A DNA stretch of 29,898 nt from a virus. Below the pieces are notes generated by a model. That model ran no database searches, had not been told where the DNA came from, and was given only the letters and a program-made list of their open reading frames with translations. The stretch covers positions 1 through 29,898 of IMG/VR virus record IMGVR_UViG_3300018067_000023. One strand, 5' to 3'. This document shows, piece by piece, positions 22,098-29,865 of the stretch. A program made the translations under genes and the position numbers. The stretch's first letter is position 1. Each line of letters opens with the position of its first letter.

Positions 22098-22310
22098 ATG
22101 ATTTCCAAGATCAAGAACTGGACCAAGGACCACCAAGAAGAGGTTAAAGTTTATAGCTTTTACTCTGCCTGCATCGTCGCAGTAGTTGCCATCGGCAGCT
22201 ATGTGAACAAGCAGGAGAGCAAAGCAATCGACCAAGCCCACGAACGAGGTGACCTTGTTGTCCGCTCTTATTCTGGCGACCTAGTAATCATCCCCAAAGA
22301 GCTGCGTTAA
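22098..22310 (+). CDS. Small membrane protein, promoter-terminator module 4
   Basis: A 70-residue protein starting at ATG 22098 with GAAAGGAA upstream. A basic N-terminus (MISKIKNWTKDHQEEVKVY) leads into one membrane helix (SFYSACIVAVVAIGSYV), followed by a polar tail with DLVVRSYSGDLVIIPKEL, which looks like a small beta hairpin. It is transcribed alone between P7 and the terminator at 22328-22359, the same design as modules 1-3. No family recognised. Confidence 0.72.
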   Translation: MISKIKNWTKDHQEEVKVYSFYSACIVAVVAIGSYVNKQESKAIDQAHERGDLVVRSYSGDLVIIPKELR

Positions 22311-22327
22311 GCACTCGACCTAAACTC

Positions 22328-22359
22328 CCCTTACAAGGAGTAAGGGTTTTTCTTTTTTT
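22328..22359 (+). terminator. Intrinsic terminator of module 4
   Basis: CCCTTA at 22328-22333 pairs with TAAGGG at 22341-22346, followed by TTTTTCTTTTTTT. A competing stem ACTCC(22324-22328)/GGAGT(22337-22341) overlaps it. The next gene starts 13 bases after the T-run. Confidence 0.8.
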
Positions 22360-22372
22360 CGAAAGGGAACCT

Positions 22373-22738
22373 ATGGCCGGAATTGATGTCCAACCACCAG
22401 TACTAGATCTTAGTTTCTATGCTGGAGACGGTTTCGAGTTCACGTTGAATTGCACTGATATCAATGGTGATCCCATAGATATCGTAGGAACATTCAATGC
22501 ACAGATAAAGCTGAATCGTACCGTTGATGAGATAGTCACCAGTTTTGCCATCAACGACGATGGGGCTTCACAGGGTGCTCTTATTTTGTTTTTGACCGGA
22601 GAACAAACACAAGAACTGATACCTTTGGGTAAGAGTAAGTTCTCTGGTGTCTGGGATTTGCAGTGGATGCCTGATGACTCATATCCTCGCACTATCGTGC
22701 AAGGAAGTGTGGGGTGTACGGTAGATGTCACTCGATGA
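22373..22738 (+). CDS. Beta-sandwich protein upstream of the collagen-like fibre
   Basis: A 121-residue beta-rich protein after GAAAGGGAA. It starts with a short proline stretch, then [23 protein letters not shown], followed by strands ending in [12 protein letters not shown] and [13 protein letters not shown]. The A-G-D-x-x-x-F-x-x-x-x-x-D-x-x-G-x-P-x-D pattern is what I associate with N-terminal adaptor domains of receptor-binding or baseplate proteins (BppU- or LtfC-like). Role: probably anchors or caps the collagen-like fibre encoded next, whose start overlaps this stop by 14 bases. No catalytic motif. The assignment is by fold style and context. Confidence 0.62.
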   Translation: MAGIDVQPPVLDLSFYAGDGFEFTLNCTDINGDPIDIVGTFNAQIKLNRTVDEIVTSFAINDDGASQGALILFLTGEQTQELIPLGKSKFSGVWDLQWMPDDSYPRTIVQGSVGCTVDVTR

Positions 22739-24422
22739 GATAGCAAACATATCAGTCAAAATTGAAGAACCAGTCAAGGTTAAAATCAAACCTCCCCCCA
22801 CAGTCGACATGGATATAGAGTCTGCTCCAAAAGTTATTTTGTTGGCTAACGGTGCAATTGGCAATCCAGGACCTCCAGGACCTCCAGGACTCACAGGCCC
22901 GCCTGGACCAACAGGACCGCAGGGAGCAGATTCAACTGTTCCAGGACCGATAGGACCTCCTGGACCAGAGGGTTTGCAGGGTGTACAAGGTCCAAAAGGA
23001 AACACAGGAAAAGATGGTGATCCTGGGCCTCAGGGCCCAGTAGGACTTATGGGACCCGTAGGACCCAAGGGTGCAACAGGCGATACAGGTGCCACAGGAG
23101 CTACAGGTGCAACAGGAGCTACAGGACCTAAAGGAGAAGATTCAACTGTTCCGGGTCCACAGGGACCAGTAGGACTCACAGGACCGCAAGGTCCGGCTGG
23201 GCAGTCTGCCAATCTGTTCTCCTACCGCGCGAATACCTCGACCACCATCGGCGACCCCGGCTCGGGCTACCTGCTCTGGAACGATATCGTCTCCCAGATG
23301 TCGGCCACCTCGATCTCGCTGAACGACCTTGACATGAACGGGCTCGGGGTGTCTGGCGGGGTGGCCACGATCCGAGTCGGCGACCAGATCACCCTGCAGA
23401 GGTTCTCCGACCCGACCCAGTTCCAGATCTGGACCATCAACTCCCCCGCGGTTGACCACGGAACCTACTGGACACTGCCATCGGTCTCTCTTGCCGGCGG
23501 CGGCTCCCAGATGGTCACCAACGCGCCGATGACGGTTTGGCTGACCCGGCCCGGTGCAACAGGCGCAACGGGTGCTACCGGTTCCCAGGGACCAATAGGA
23601 CTCACAGGACCGCAAGGTGAAACAGGAGCTCAAGGTGCAACGGGTGCTACCGGTTCCCAGGGCCCGAGCGGTACACCAGGAGAAAAGTGGTTCAGCGGCT
23701 TGGGAGCCCCAGCGGGCCCAGCCGGACTAATCGGCGACTGGTACATCAACCTGTCCAATGGCGACATGTACGAAAAGACCGGTTTATCAGCGTGGACTTT
23801 CCGCTTTAATACCATGGGACCGACTGGCGCAACAGGAGCTCAAGGGTCACAGGGTGCAACAGGTGCACAGGGACCAGTAGGACCACAGGGTGTAACAGGG
23901 CCCAACCTTATGCTGACTGCATCAGGGAAATGGGGTACAATCTCGGGTCCTAGAAATACGCTTCTTATAACTAATGCACGAGCATACTGGTGCCCGATAA
24001 CAATTACTCAAACCACCACCATACTTGCACTCGGAGTTGATATTACAATAGTCGGCTCGGCTGGCTCGATTATTCGACTCGGTATTGCTGCGGACAATGG
24101 TGCATTTATGCCATCAACACTTTTGCTGGACGCGGGGACCGTTCCTGGGACCAGTGCTGTGACGGCCCAAGTCAGTACGGTCGGATTTCCTCCACTCGCG
24201 CCTGGAGTTTACTGGTTAGGTTGTGCCGGACAAGGATCACCTGTAACACAACCCACTCTTCGTGCTTACAACAATGCCGCTACAGCTCTACCAACGGCCG
24301 CTATTTCAGCCAACCCGAATGGAGCTTTCTACCAGAGCACTGTTGCTGGTGCATTCGCGAGTCCCATTAATGCAGTAGACGGGGCTGTAAATAACTGGCC
24401 TCTTATTGGAGTCATGACTTAA
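22725..24422 (+). CDS. Collagen-like tail fibre protein
   Basis: A 565-residue fibre. Residues 1-45 form a beta-type attachment segment ([20 protein letters not shown]). Gly-X-Y collagen repeats fill about residues 46-158 (GPPGPPG, then many GPQGP and GATGATG units), 276-318, and 364-391, giving a trimeric rod. Between the first two, about residues 160-275, is a globular domain ([12 protein letters not shown] onward) with much higher GC and different codon choice. A short globular insert ([20 protein letters not shown]) interrupts the second rod. The last 170 residues form a beta-rich tip ([16 protein letters not shown] onward), likely the receptor-contact or trimerisation domain. Phage fibres with collagen rods carry adhesion tips. 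Start at ATG 22725 overlaps the preceding gene. Confidence 0.87.
   Translation: MSLDEIANISVKIEEPVKVKIKPPPTVDMDIESAPKVILLANGAIGNPGPPGPPGLTGPPGPTGPQGADSTVPGPIGPPGPEGLQGVQGPKGNTGKDGDPGPQGPVGLMGPVGPKGATGDTGATGATGATGATGPKGEDSTVPGPQGPVGLTGPQGPAGQSANLFSYRANTSTTIGDPGSGYLLWNDIVSQMSATSISLNDLDMNGLGVSGGVATIRVGDQITLQRFSDPTQFQIWTINSPAVDHGTYWTLPSVSLAGGGSQMVTNAPMTVWLTRPGATGATGATGSQGPIGLTGPQGETGAQGATGATGSQGPSGTPGEKWFSGLGAPAGPAGLIGDWYINLSNGDMYEKTGLSAWTFRFNTMGPTGATGAQGSQGATGAQGPVGPQGVTGPNLMLTASGKWGTISGPRNTLLITNARAYWCPITITQTTTILALGVDITIVGSAGSIIRLGIAADNGAFMPSTLLLDAGTVPGTSAVTAQVSTVGFPPLAPGVYWLGCAGQGSPVTQPTLRAYNNAATALPTAAISANPNGAFYQSTVAGAFASPINAVDGAVNNWPLIGVMT
23171..23618 (+). repeat. 22-base direct repeats bracketing the fibre insert
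   Basis: Positions 23171-23192 and 23597-23618 are identical (starting AGGACTCACAGGACC). They are 426 bases apart, exactly 142 codons, and lie in collagen-coding sequence on either side of the GC-rich domain. Exchange between them would remove or swap the domain without a frameshift. Confidence 0.85.
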
Positions 24423-24439
24423 TTTTTTCAAGGAATGTG

Positions 24440-25636
24440 ATGGATGATTATTTAAAGAAACACCAACGAGATGCTTTGTGGAGGATGGGGAACGGAAAGA
24501 TTCTTTGGGGTGGGGTTGGTAGTGGTAAGACACGGGTGGCGCTATATTACTATCAACTTCATGAGCGGCCAAAAGATATCTATGTCTTCACCACTGCGAA
24601 GAAAAGGGATGCTCTGGATTGGGAGAGAGAAGCGGCACTGCTGGGGATTGGTAAGGAACGTGGAGCGACCGTAGCCGGAGTGCTAACTGTAGACAGCTGG
24701 AACAACATACAAAAGTATGTGGATATTGAGGGCGCGTTTGTCATCTTGGATGAGCAACGTGTCATAGGTAGTGGGACATGGTCAAAGTCGTTCCTCAAGA
24801 TCGTTAAAAAAAACAACTGGATCATGCTGAGTGCTACACCAGGTGATACTTGGTTGGACTATATTCCAGTGTTCGTTGCTAATGGATTCTATAAGAATCG
24901 GACAGAGTTTAAGAACGAACACGTAATCTATAACACATTCACCAAGTTTCCTAAGGTTGATCGTTATGTTGGTGAAGGAAAGCTACTCAGATTAAGGAAT
25001 ATGATTCTTGTGGATATGCCATATGAAAAAAAGACCACTAGAGTGTCTACGATCGTTCCAGTAAAGTACGACAAAAATCTCATCAACAAGGCTCGTAGGG
25101 ATCGTTGGAATATATATGAGCAAAAACCTATGAGAAATGTGATTGAGTTTTTCCTGGTTATGAGGAAGATAGTCAATTCTGATCCGTCTCGACTTCGTGC
25201 TATACAAGATTTGATTCAGGATCATCCTGCAATGATTATTTTCTACAACTTTGACTTCGAGCTGGAAATTCTAAGGCGCCTTGGGGAAGAGATAATTACA
25301 GCCGAATGGAATGGGCATAAGCATGATGCTTTACCTGACGGAGCACGATGGATTTATCTTGTGCAATATTCAGCTGGAGCAGAAGGATGGAATTGTACAA
25401 CCACAGATACTGTTGTTTTTTACTCTCTACCTTATTCATATCGACTATTTCATCAAGCCCATGGTCGGATTGATCGTCTCGACACCGGATACAAAATTTT
25501 GAAGTACTACATATTGAAATCAGAGTCTATGATAGATAGTCTGATATGGCAGGCTTTGAGTAAAAAGCAAAACTTTAACTACAAAAAGTGGATAAATGAT
25601 ACTACGTTCTCGAGTGGGAAGAGTTTAGACCTCTGA
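24440..25636 (+). CDS. SF2 DNA helicase (DEAD/DEAH-like, DEQR box)
   Basis: A 398-residue helicase. ATG 24440 follows AAGGAA by five bases; GTG 24437 is an alternative. Motif I is GGVGSGKT at 24-31, motif Ia region near FTTAKK, motif II is D104-E-Q-R, motif III is LSATPGDTW, and the C-terminal half has EGWN and HGRIDRLDT as motifs V and VI. This is the compact phage SF2 plan that remodels replication or recombination intermediates. DEQR in place of DEAH or DEAD is a lineage feature I have seen in actinophage helicases with the same [12 protein letters not shown] continuation. The neighbouring PD-(D/E)XK nucleases suggest a joint role in recombination or end processing. Confidence 0.88.
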   Translation: MDDYLKKHQRDALWRMGNGKILWGGVGSGKTRVALYYYQLHERPKDIYVFTTAKKRDALDWEREAALLGIGKERGATVAGVLTVDSWNNIQKYVDIEGAFVILDEQRVIGSGTWSKSFLKIVKKNNWIMLSATPGDTWLDYIPVFVANGFYKNRTEFKNEHVIYNTFTKFPKVDRYVGEGKLLRLRNMILVDMPYEKKTTRVSTIVPVKYDKNLINKARRDRWNIYEQKPMRNVIEFFLVMRKIVNSDPSRLRAIQDLIQDHPAMIIFYNFDFELEILRRLGEEIITAEWNGHKHDALPDGARWIYLVQYSAGAEGWNCTTTDTVVFYSLPYSYRLFHQAHGRIDRLDTGYKILKYYILKSESMIDSLIWQALSKKQNFNYKKWINDTTFSSGKSLDL

Positions 25637-25749
25637 TTCTGCCAAAAATGCCATTTATTTTGTAAAAAACTTTCTCAGAATGTTATAGTTAATATATATT
25701 ATAATAGATATTAAGTAGTGAATATTAAAAAACTCTTTGCCCAAATTAA
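25637..25749. other. AT-rich gap before the HNH gene
   Basis: This 113-base stretch is strongly AT-rich (10 G/C of 60 in 25681-25740). A TATAAT at 25700-25705 lacks the TTCGC element of the shared promoters. AATATATATTA at 25691-25701 recurs at 26269-26279 on the other side of the HNH gene. No ORF with a ribosome binding site. It probably arrived with the homing endonuclease. Confidence 0.5.
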
Positions 25750-26268
25750 ATGACAAAACGACATGTCAGTGGGGTGGATGTGGAGCGTTGGAAAGAAATT
25801 TATAATTTTCCAGGGTATTCCATCAGTTCTTTAGGAGCTGTTCGAAACGATCGTACGAATCGATTGTTGAAACCCTCACAAAATCGAGAAGGTTTTTTGT
25901 ATGTGGGTTTCTTTGTGGACCAAATGCAGTATAAAAGATCGATAAGCACGCTGGTAGCAGAAGCTTTTTTAGAAGAACCTATGAATGCATCGTTTGACAC
26001 TCCTATTCATCTAGATGGGGATCGTTCTAACAATAACGTGGATAATCTTATGTGGAGACCACGGTGGTTCGCAATTACGTATCGTCAGCAAATACAAAAG
26101 AAACCAAGGATCGTTCATTCAATTATCGAAATCGATACTGGCGAACGTTTTTCCTCCTCAATAGAGGCAGCCATGAGGTTTGGGTTGTTAGATTCGGACG
26201 TTGGATTATCAGCACACACCAATAAACCCTGTTGGCCTAGTAAACATCGTTTTATGCTTAATACATAA
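25750..26268 (+). CDS. HNH homing endonuclease with NUMOD4 domain
   Basis: A 172-residue mobile endonuclease. Residues 12-33 (ERWKEIYNFPGYSISSLG onward) are the NUMOD4 DNA-binding motif. An AP2/HNH-type core follows: VAEAFLEEP, then IHLDGDRSNNNVDNLMW with H87, D89 and N94-N99 as the H-N-H/zinc-site residues. The C-terminal part (IEIDTGERFSSSIEAA) resembles the NUMOD1 helix-turn-helix. Such genes cut a target in phages lacking them and copy themselves in. ATG 25750 has no good ribosome binding site; a GTG at 25774 would trim eight residues and still keep the NUMOD4. AT-rich flanks and position between helicase and nuclease genes indicate insertion. Confidence 0.9.
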   Translation: MTKRHVSGVDVERWKEIYNFPGYSISSLGAVRNDRTNRLLKPSQNREGFLYVGFFVDQMQYKRSISTLVAEAFLEEPMNASFDTPIHLDGDRSNNNVDNLMWRPRWFAITYRQQIQKKPRIVHSIIEIDTGERFSSSIEAAMRFGLLDSDVGLSAHTNKPCWPSKHRFMLNT

Positions 26269-26280
26269 AATATATATTAA

Positions 26281-26306
26281 GCTGTAAGAAATACATGGCA
26301 TATAAT
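26281..26306 (+). promoter_or_regulatory. Weaker phage promoter P8 (GCTGTA-14-TATAAT)
   Basis: TATAAT at 26301-26306 is preceded by ACATGGCA exactly as in P4, but the upstream hexamer is GCTGTA instead of TTCGCG. Spacing is again 14. The downstream GAGA is replaced by AGAA. A terminator-like element follows within 50 bases, then the VRR-NUC gene. Confidence 0.62.
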
Positions 26307-26311
26307 AGAAT

Positions 26312-26352
26312 AGGACGCATAAGGACTACCATGCAACGCCTTTTTGTTTTTT
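26312..26352 (+). terminator. Hairpin plus T-run directly behind P8 (short RNA or attenuator)
   Basis: GCAT(26317-26320)/ATGC(26331-26334) is flanked by AGG-A-CG(26312-26317) and CGCCT(26337-26341), which can extend the stem with a bulge, followed by TTTTTGTTTTTT. Transcripts from P8 would mostly stop after about 40-45 bases unless terminator read-through occurs. The VRR-NUC ribosome binding site GGAGG begins four bases later. Confidence 0.62.
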
Positions 26353-26364
26353 CATGGAGGCACA

Positions 26365-26679
26365 ATGAGAGAAGGCAACTATCAAACACAATTGATTAAG
26401 AAGTTGGAATACTTGTTTCCTGGTAGTCTTATTTTGAAGAATGATCCAAACTACATTCAAGGACTACCAGACCTTATTGTTTTGTATGATGATCAATGGG
26501 CAGCCTTGGAAGTGAAATCTAACCCGACACAGGTTCGACCCAATCAAAGATATTTTGTTGAAAGAATGGATGATATGTCTTTCGCGAGATTTATTTCTCC
26601 TGAGACTGAAGAGGAAGTTTTGAATGATCTTCAACAAGCATTCAATTCTCACAGGTCAACACGCGTTTCTAGGCGCTAG
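26365..26679 (+). CDS. VRR-NUC-type nuclease
   Basis: A 104-residue nuclease. ATG 26365 lies four bases after GGAGG; an in-frame ATG at 26344 precedes this site and is less likely. It has the compact VRR-NUC plan: an N-terminal helix with E3 and Q9, K25-N-D, G33-L-P-D36-L as the metal-binding motif, and L-E49-V-K51 as the PD-(D/E)XK catalytic pair, followed by R-P-N-Q near residue 57. Stand-alone phage VRR-NUC proteins process branched DNA and resemble Holliday-junction resolvases. The downstream exonuclease gene overlaps it by 56 bases, so both are made from one message. Confidence 0.88.
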   Translation: MREGNYQTQLIKKLEYLFPGSLILKNDPNYIQGLPDLIVLYDDQWAALEVKSNPTQVRPNQRYFVERMDDMSFARFISPETEEEVLNDLQQAFNSHRSTRVSRR

Positions 26680-27181
26680 TAAGTATCATTGGATTAACTA
26701 CGATCTCGAAAAGATGGAACGTGCTTATTATTCAATGCTTGCGACACAAAGAGGAACAGACCTTCACGATTTAGCTCATCAGCTTATTAAGCTTGGAGTT
26801 AAATTACCTCGCACCCGCAAGACTTTGAATATGTATGTGAATGATGCTCTTGGTTTTCGTTTGTCCCCGGAACAGATGTTATATTATTCTGAAAACTGTT
26901 TCGGTACGTCAGATGCTATAGGGTTTCGTGATAACAAACTTCGAGTTCATGATCTCAAAACAGGTAGAATGCCTGCATCTGAACATCAATTGGAAATCTA
27001 TGCCGCCTTGTTCTGTCTCGAATATCGAATGAAACCTTTTGATATTCAAATTGAACTTCGCATTTACCAACATGATGATATCCGTATCTATGAACCCGAT
27101 CCAGACATAATACTTCATATCATGGATAAAATTGTCATGTTTGACAAGCATATCAGTATACTCAGAGCGGAGGTACTATAA
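26624..27181 (+). CDS. Cas4/RecB-type PD-(D/E)XK exonuclease
   Basis: A 185-residue nuclease starting inside the VRR-NUC gene at ATG 26624, seven bases after GAGGAAG. The N-terminus (NKHSILTGQHAFLGASKYHW) precedes RGTDLHDLAHQ with H48, then GTSD97, VHD110-L-K112 and Q122-L-E-I-Y126. This H, D, D-x-K, Q-x-x-x-Y set is the RecB/Cas4-type active site. The four cysteines of Cas4 iron-sulfur proteins are absent (only two Cys), so it is a cluster-free form. It likely digests DNA ends in replication-linked recombination together with the helicase and VRR-NUC. The stop overlaps the next start by one base. Confidence 0.87.
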   Translation: MIFNKHSILTGQHAFLGASKYHWINYDLEKMERAYYSMLATQRGTDLHDLAHQLIKLGVKLPRTRKTLNMYVNDALGFRLSPEQMLYYSENCFGTSDAIGFRDNKLRVHDLKTGRMPASEHQLEIYAALFCLEYRMKPFDIQIELRIYQHDDIRIYEPDPDIILHIMDKIVMFDKHISILRAEVL

Positions 27182-29865
27182 TGCTGATTCAAGATCCTAA
27201 CTATTATTTGAAGCACTACGGTACTAAGCGTCACTCTGGTAGATATGCTTGGGGATCTGGTGGAGAGAACGAATCTGAAGGCGGAGACTCAAGTGCTTAT
27301 TCATGGTTGTTGGAACAGATCGATAAGTTTAAAAAGCAAGGCATGACTGAGACTGAGATTGCTGCTGGGTTGGGTATGTCTACTACTCAACTTCGCGCAC
27401 AGAAAACAATAGCAAAGAATGAACAGAAGCAAGCGACCATTGCTCAAGCTGAGAAACTTCGAGCAAAGGGATATTCTGCTTCAGCTATCGGTCGTAGCAT
27501 GAACTTGAATGAATCTTCCGTTCGTAGTCTTCTGGCACCAGGTCAAAAAGATAGACTCGATATTCTTCACACCACAGCAAACTTGATACAGGAACACGTC
27601 GATAAAGGAAAATATGTCGATGTTGGTTTTGGTGTTGAGAATATGCCTCAACTTGGAATATCCGATACAAAACTGAAGGCTGCTGTTTCTCTCCTTCAGG
27701 ATAAAGGCTATCAAGTTCATAAAGTTCAAATAGATCAACTTGGCACCGCCCCTGGAAAGAAAACAATCATTAAGGTTGTCACTCCTCCAGGAACGACATA
27801 CAAAGATGTTAAGACCAACATGAATAAGATTAGTCAGCTTAATGAATATTCTGATGATGGAGGACGTACTTATAGAGAGCATCAACCACCGCTATCAATT
27901 GATTCTAAGCGAATTGCAGTCAAATACGCTGAAGATGGTGGCTCTGATGCTGATGGTATGATTTATGTTCGTCCTGGCGTACAAGATATTTCATTAGGTA
28001 AATCTCGATACGCTCAAGTTCGCGTTTCTGTAGATGATACTCATTATCTAAAAGGTATGGCATTATATAAAGAAGACTTGCCTCCTGGGGTAGATCTTGA
28101 ATTTCATACCAATAAAAGTAATACTGGTAATAAGAAAGACGTAATGAAGCCGGTAACTGGTAATCCGGATGATCCTTTTGGAGCTTTGACCAAACCTCCT
28201 AGGACTGATCCTAAGACCGGCAAAGTTGTTTCGGCGATGAATATGGTTCATGAAGAAGGAGATTGGGATACTTGGTCTAGAAAGATGTCACCACAGGTTC
28301 TTTCAAAGCAGAGTGTATCCCTAGCTAAGAGTCAGCTTGATATGAATTATGAGAAAGAGAAAGCCGAATTTGATACGATTAATTCCCTTACGAATCCTGC
28401 TGTTCGTAAGCTTCTGTTGAACAAGTATGCAGAGAAAGCTGATGCCGCAGCGGTACATATGAAGGTTGCTGCTCTTCCAAGATCATCATACCACGCTATT
28501 CTTCCATTTAACAGTATGAAAGAGACTGAAATTTATGCTCCTAACTATAACAATGGAGAAAAAGTAGCTCTTATTCGTTACCCACACGGCGGAACGTTTG
28601 AGATTCCAGAACTGACAGTTAATAATAAAACACCAACAGTAAAATCAGTTATTGGTAATGCACCTGATGCTGTAGGAATCCACCCTAATGTAGCAAAACG
28701 CTTATCTGGTGCAGACTTCGATGGCGATTTTGTAATGGTGATTCCTAATAATAAAGGTCTTATTAAATCTACTCCTGCTTTAACTGCACTAAAAGATTTT
28801 GATCCTAAGTCTGCATATCCAAAGTATGAAGGAATGAAAGTAATTTCTCCTAGCGAGAAACAGAATCAGATGGGTAAAATTACCAACCTGATTGCAGATA
28901 TGACAATCAAAGGAGCAAAGCCCGATGAGCTAGCTCGAGCTGTTAAACATTCAATGGTTGTTATTGATTCGGAAAGGCACGAGCTAAACTATAAGGCTTC
29001 TGCTATAGACCATGGTATAGCCGCTCTTAAAACTAGGTATCAAGGCGGCCCTAATAAAGGATCAGCAACTCTTATTACCAGGGCTGGATCCAATGTATAC
29101 ACACCTCAACGCAAACCAAGGCGTATGAGTGAAGGCGGTCCTGTTGATCCTCGTACTGGAGAATTAATTTATACACCAACTGGGGCTACCCGAACAGATT
29201 CAAAAGGGCGTACCACTTTAATTAAGGAACCAGTAGCGAGACTAAAGTTAGAAAAGGATGCAAGGAATCTCTCATCCGGTACACGGATGGAGAGTACCTA
29301 TGCTGATTACTCCAACAAGATGAAGGCTTTGTCTAATCAGGCAAGGAAAGAAGCTTATAGCATTAAGGCCCCTACTCGTTCGGCTTCTGCAGCAGCTGTA
29401 TACAAGCATGAAGTGGCCTCTCTTAATAGTAAGCTGACCCTTGCAAATACCAACCCTCCTAGGGAAAGACAAGCCCAGCTGTTTGCCAATGCAGCAGTAG
29501 CGGCCAAGCGTGCAGCCAATCCTGGTATGAATTCGCAGACTCTTAAGAAGATTGAAGGTCAAGAGCTCGTTCGTGCCAGGCGTAGGACAGGTGCTAGCAA
29601 GACAGACATTCACATAACAGATAGAGAATGGGATGCTATTCAGTCTTTTGCTATTAGTGATAGTAGATTGAAGGCTATTCTAAACAACGCTAATCTAGAA
29701 AGAGTGCGTGACTTAGCTACACCTAAGAGTGATTTCAAGTACAAGATGACTTCCGCTAAGATTAATAGAGCTCGTGCAATGTCAGCCGCAGGCTATACTC
29801 AAGCTGAGATAGCTAGTGCTTTAGGTGTTTCATTGACCACACTCAAGGAGGGGTTGAAAGGATAA
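27181..29865 (+). CDS. YonO-like single-chain RNA polymerase candidate with HTH domains
   Basis: An 894-residue protein, about the length of Bacillus SPbeta YonO. Residues 500-516 read I-H-P-N-V, a short gap, then A-D512-F-D514-G-D516, followed by V-M-V-I-P. This copies the order of the bacterial beta-prime active site (LHPLV, then NADFDGD, then VHVP). K461-x-x-x-x-R466-Y-P-H lies about 45 residues earlier, where beta-prime has RAPTLH. These are the signs of the two-barrel polymerase superfamily, in which the three Asp bind magnesium. Helix-turn-helix-like segments occur at residues 48-76, 88-118 and the last 35 residues (AAGYTQAEIASALGVS). Residues 8-27 hold a phage linear motif, HYGTKRHSGRY. 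The start ATG overlaps the exonuclease stop. Expected role: phage-specific transcription or a primer/replication transcript; untested. Confidence 0.72.
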   Translation: MLIQDPNYYLKHYGTKRHSGRYAWGSGGENESEGGDSSAYSWLLEQIDKFKKQGMTETEIAAGLGMSTTQLRAQKTIAKNEQKQATIAQAEKLRAKGYSASAIGRSMNLNESSVRSLLAPGQKDRLDILHTTANLIQEHVDKGKYVDVGFGVENMPQLGISDTKLKAAVSLLQDKGYQVHKVQIDQLGTAPGKKTIIKVVTPPGTTYKDVKTNMNKISQLNEYSDDGGRTYREHQPPLSIDSKRIAVKYAEDGGSDADGMIYVRPGVQDISLGKSRYAQVRVSVDDTHYLKGMALYKEDLPPGVDLEFHTNKSNTGNKKDVMKPVTGNPDDPFGALTKPPRTDPKTGKVVSAMNMVHEEGDWDTWSRKMSPQVLSKQSVSLAKSQLDMNYEKEKAEFDTINSLTNPAVRKLLLNKYAEKADAAAVHMKVAALPRSSYHAILPFNSMKETEIYAPNYNNGEKVALIRYPHGGTFEIPELTVNNKTPTVKSVIGNAPDAVGIHPNVAKRLSGADFDGDFVMVIPNNKGLIKSTPALTALKDFDPKSAYPKYEGMKVISPSEKQNQMGKITNLIADMTIKGAKPDELARAVKHSMVVIDSERHELNYKASAIDHGIAALKTRYQGGPNKGSATLITRAGSNVYTPQRKPRRMSEGGPVDPRTGELIYTPTGATRTDSKGRTTLIKEPVARLKLEKDARNLSSGTRMESTYADYSNKMKALSNQARKEAYSIKAPTRSASAAAVYKHEVASLNSKLTLANTNPPRERQAQLFANAAVAAKRAANPGMNSQTLKKIEGQELVRARRRTGASKTDIHITDREWDAIQSFAISDSRLKAILNNANLERVRDLATPKSDFKYKMTSAKINRARAMSAAGYTQAEIASALGVSLTTLKEGLKG

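Noticed and set aside
22860-23200. CRISPR-like or tandem DNA repeat array
   Set aside because: The periodicity is 9-18 bases in frame and encodes Gly-X-Y collagen repeats; there are no unique spacers between identical repeats.
23142-23633. Long reverse-strand open frame opposite the collagen-like fibre
   Set aside because: It is the antisense shadow of Gly-X-Y repeats and the GC-rich insert, with no ribosome binding site, and lies fully inside a convincing + strand gene.
25690-25705. TATAAT at 25700 as another member of the phage promoter family
   Set aside because: No TTCGC element at the 14-base distance and no ACAT-GC spacer motif; the whole region is AT-rich, so a chance TATAAT is expected.
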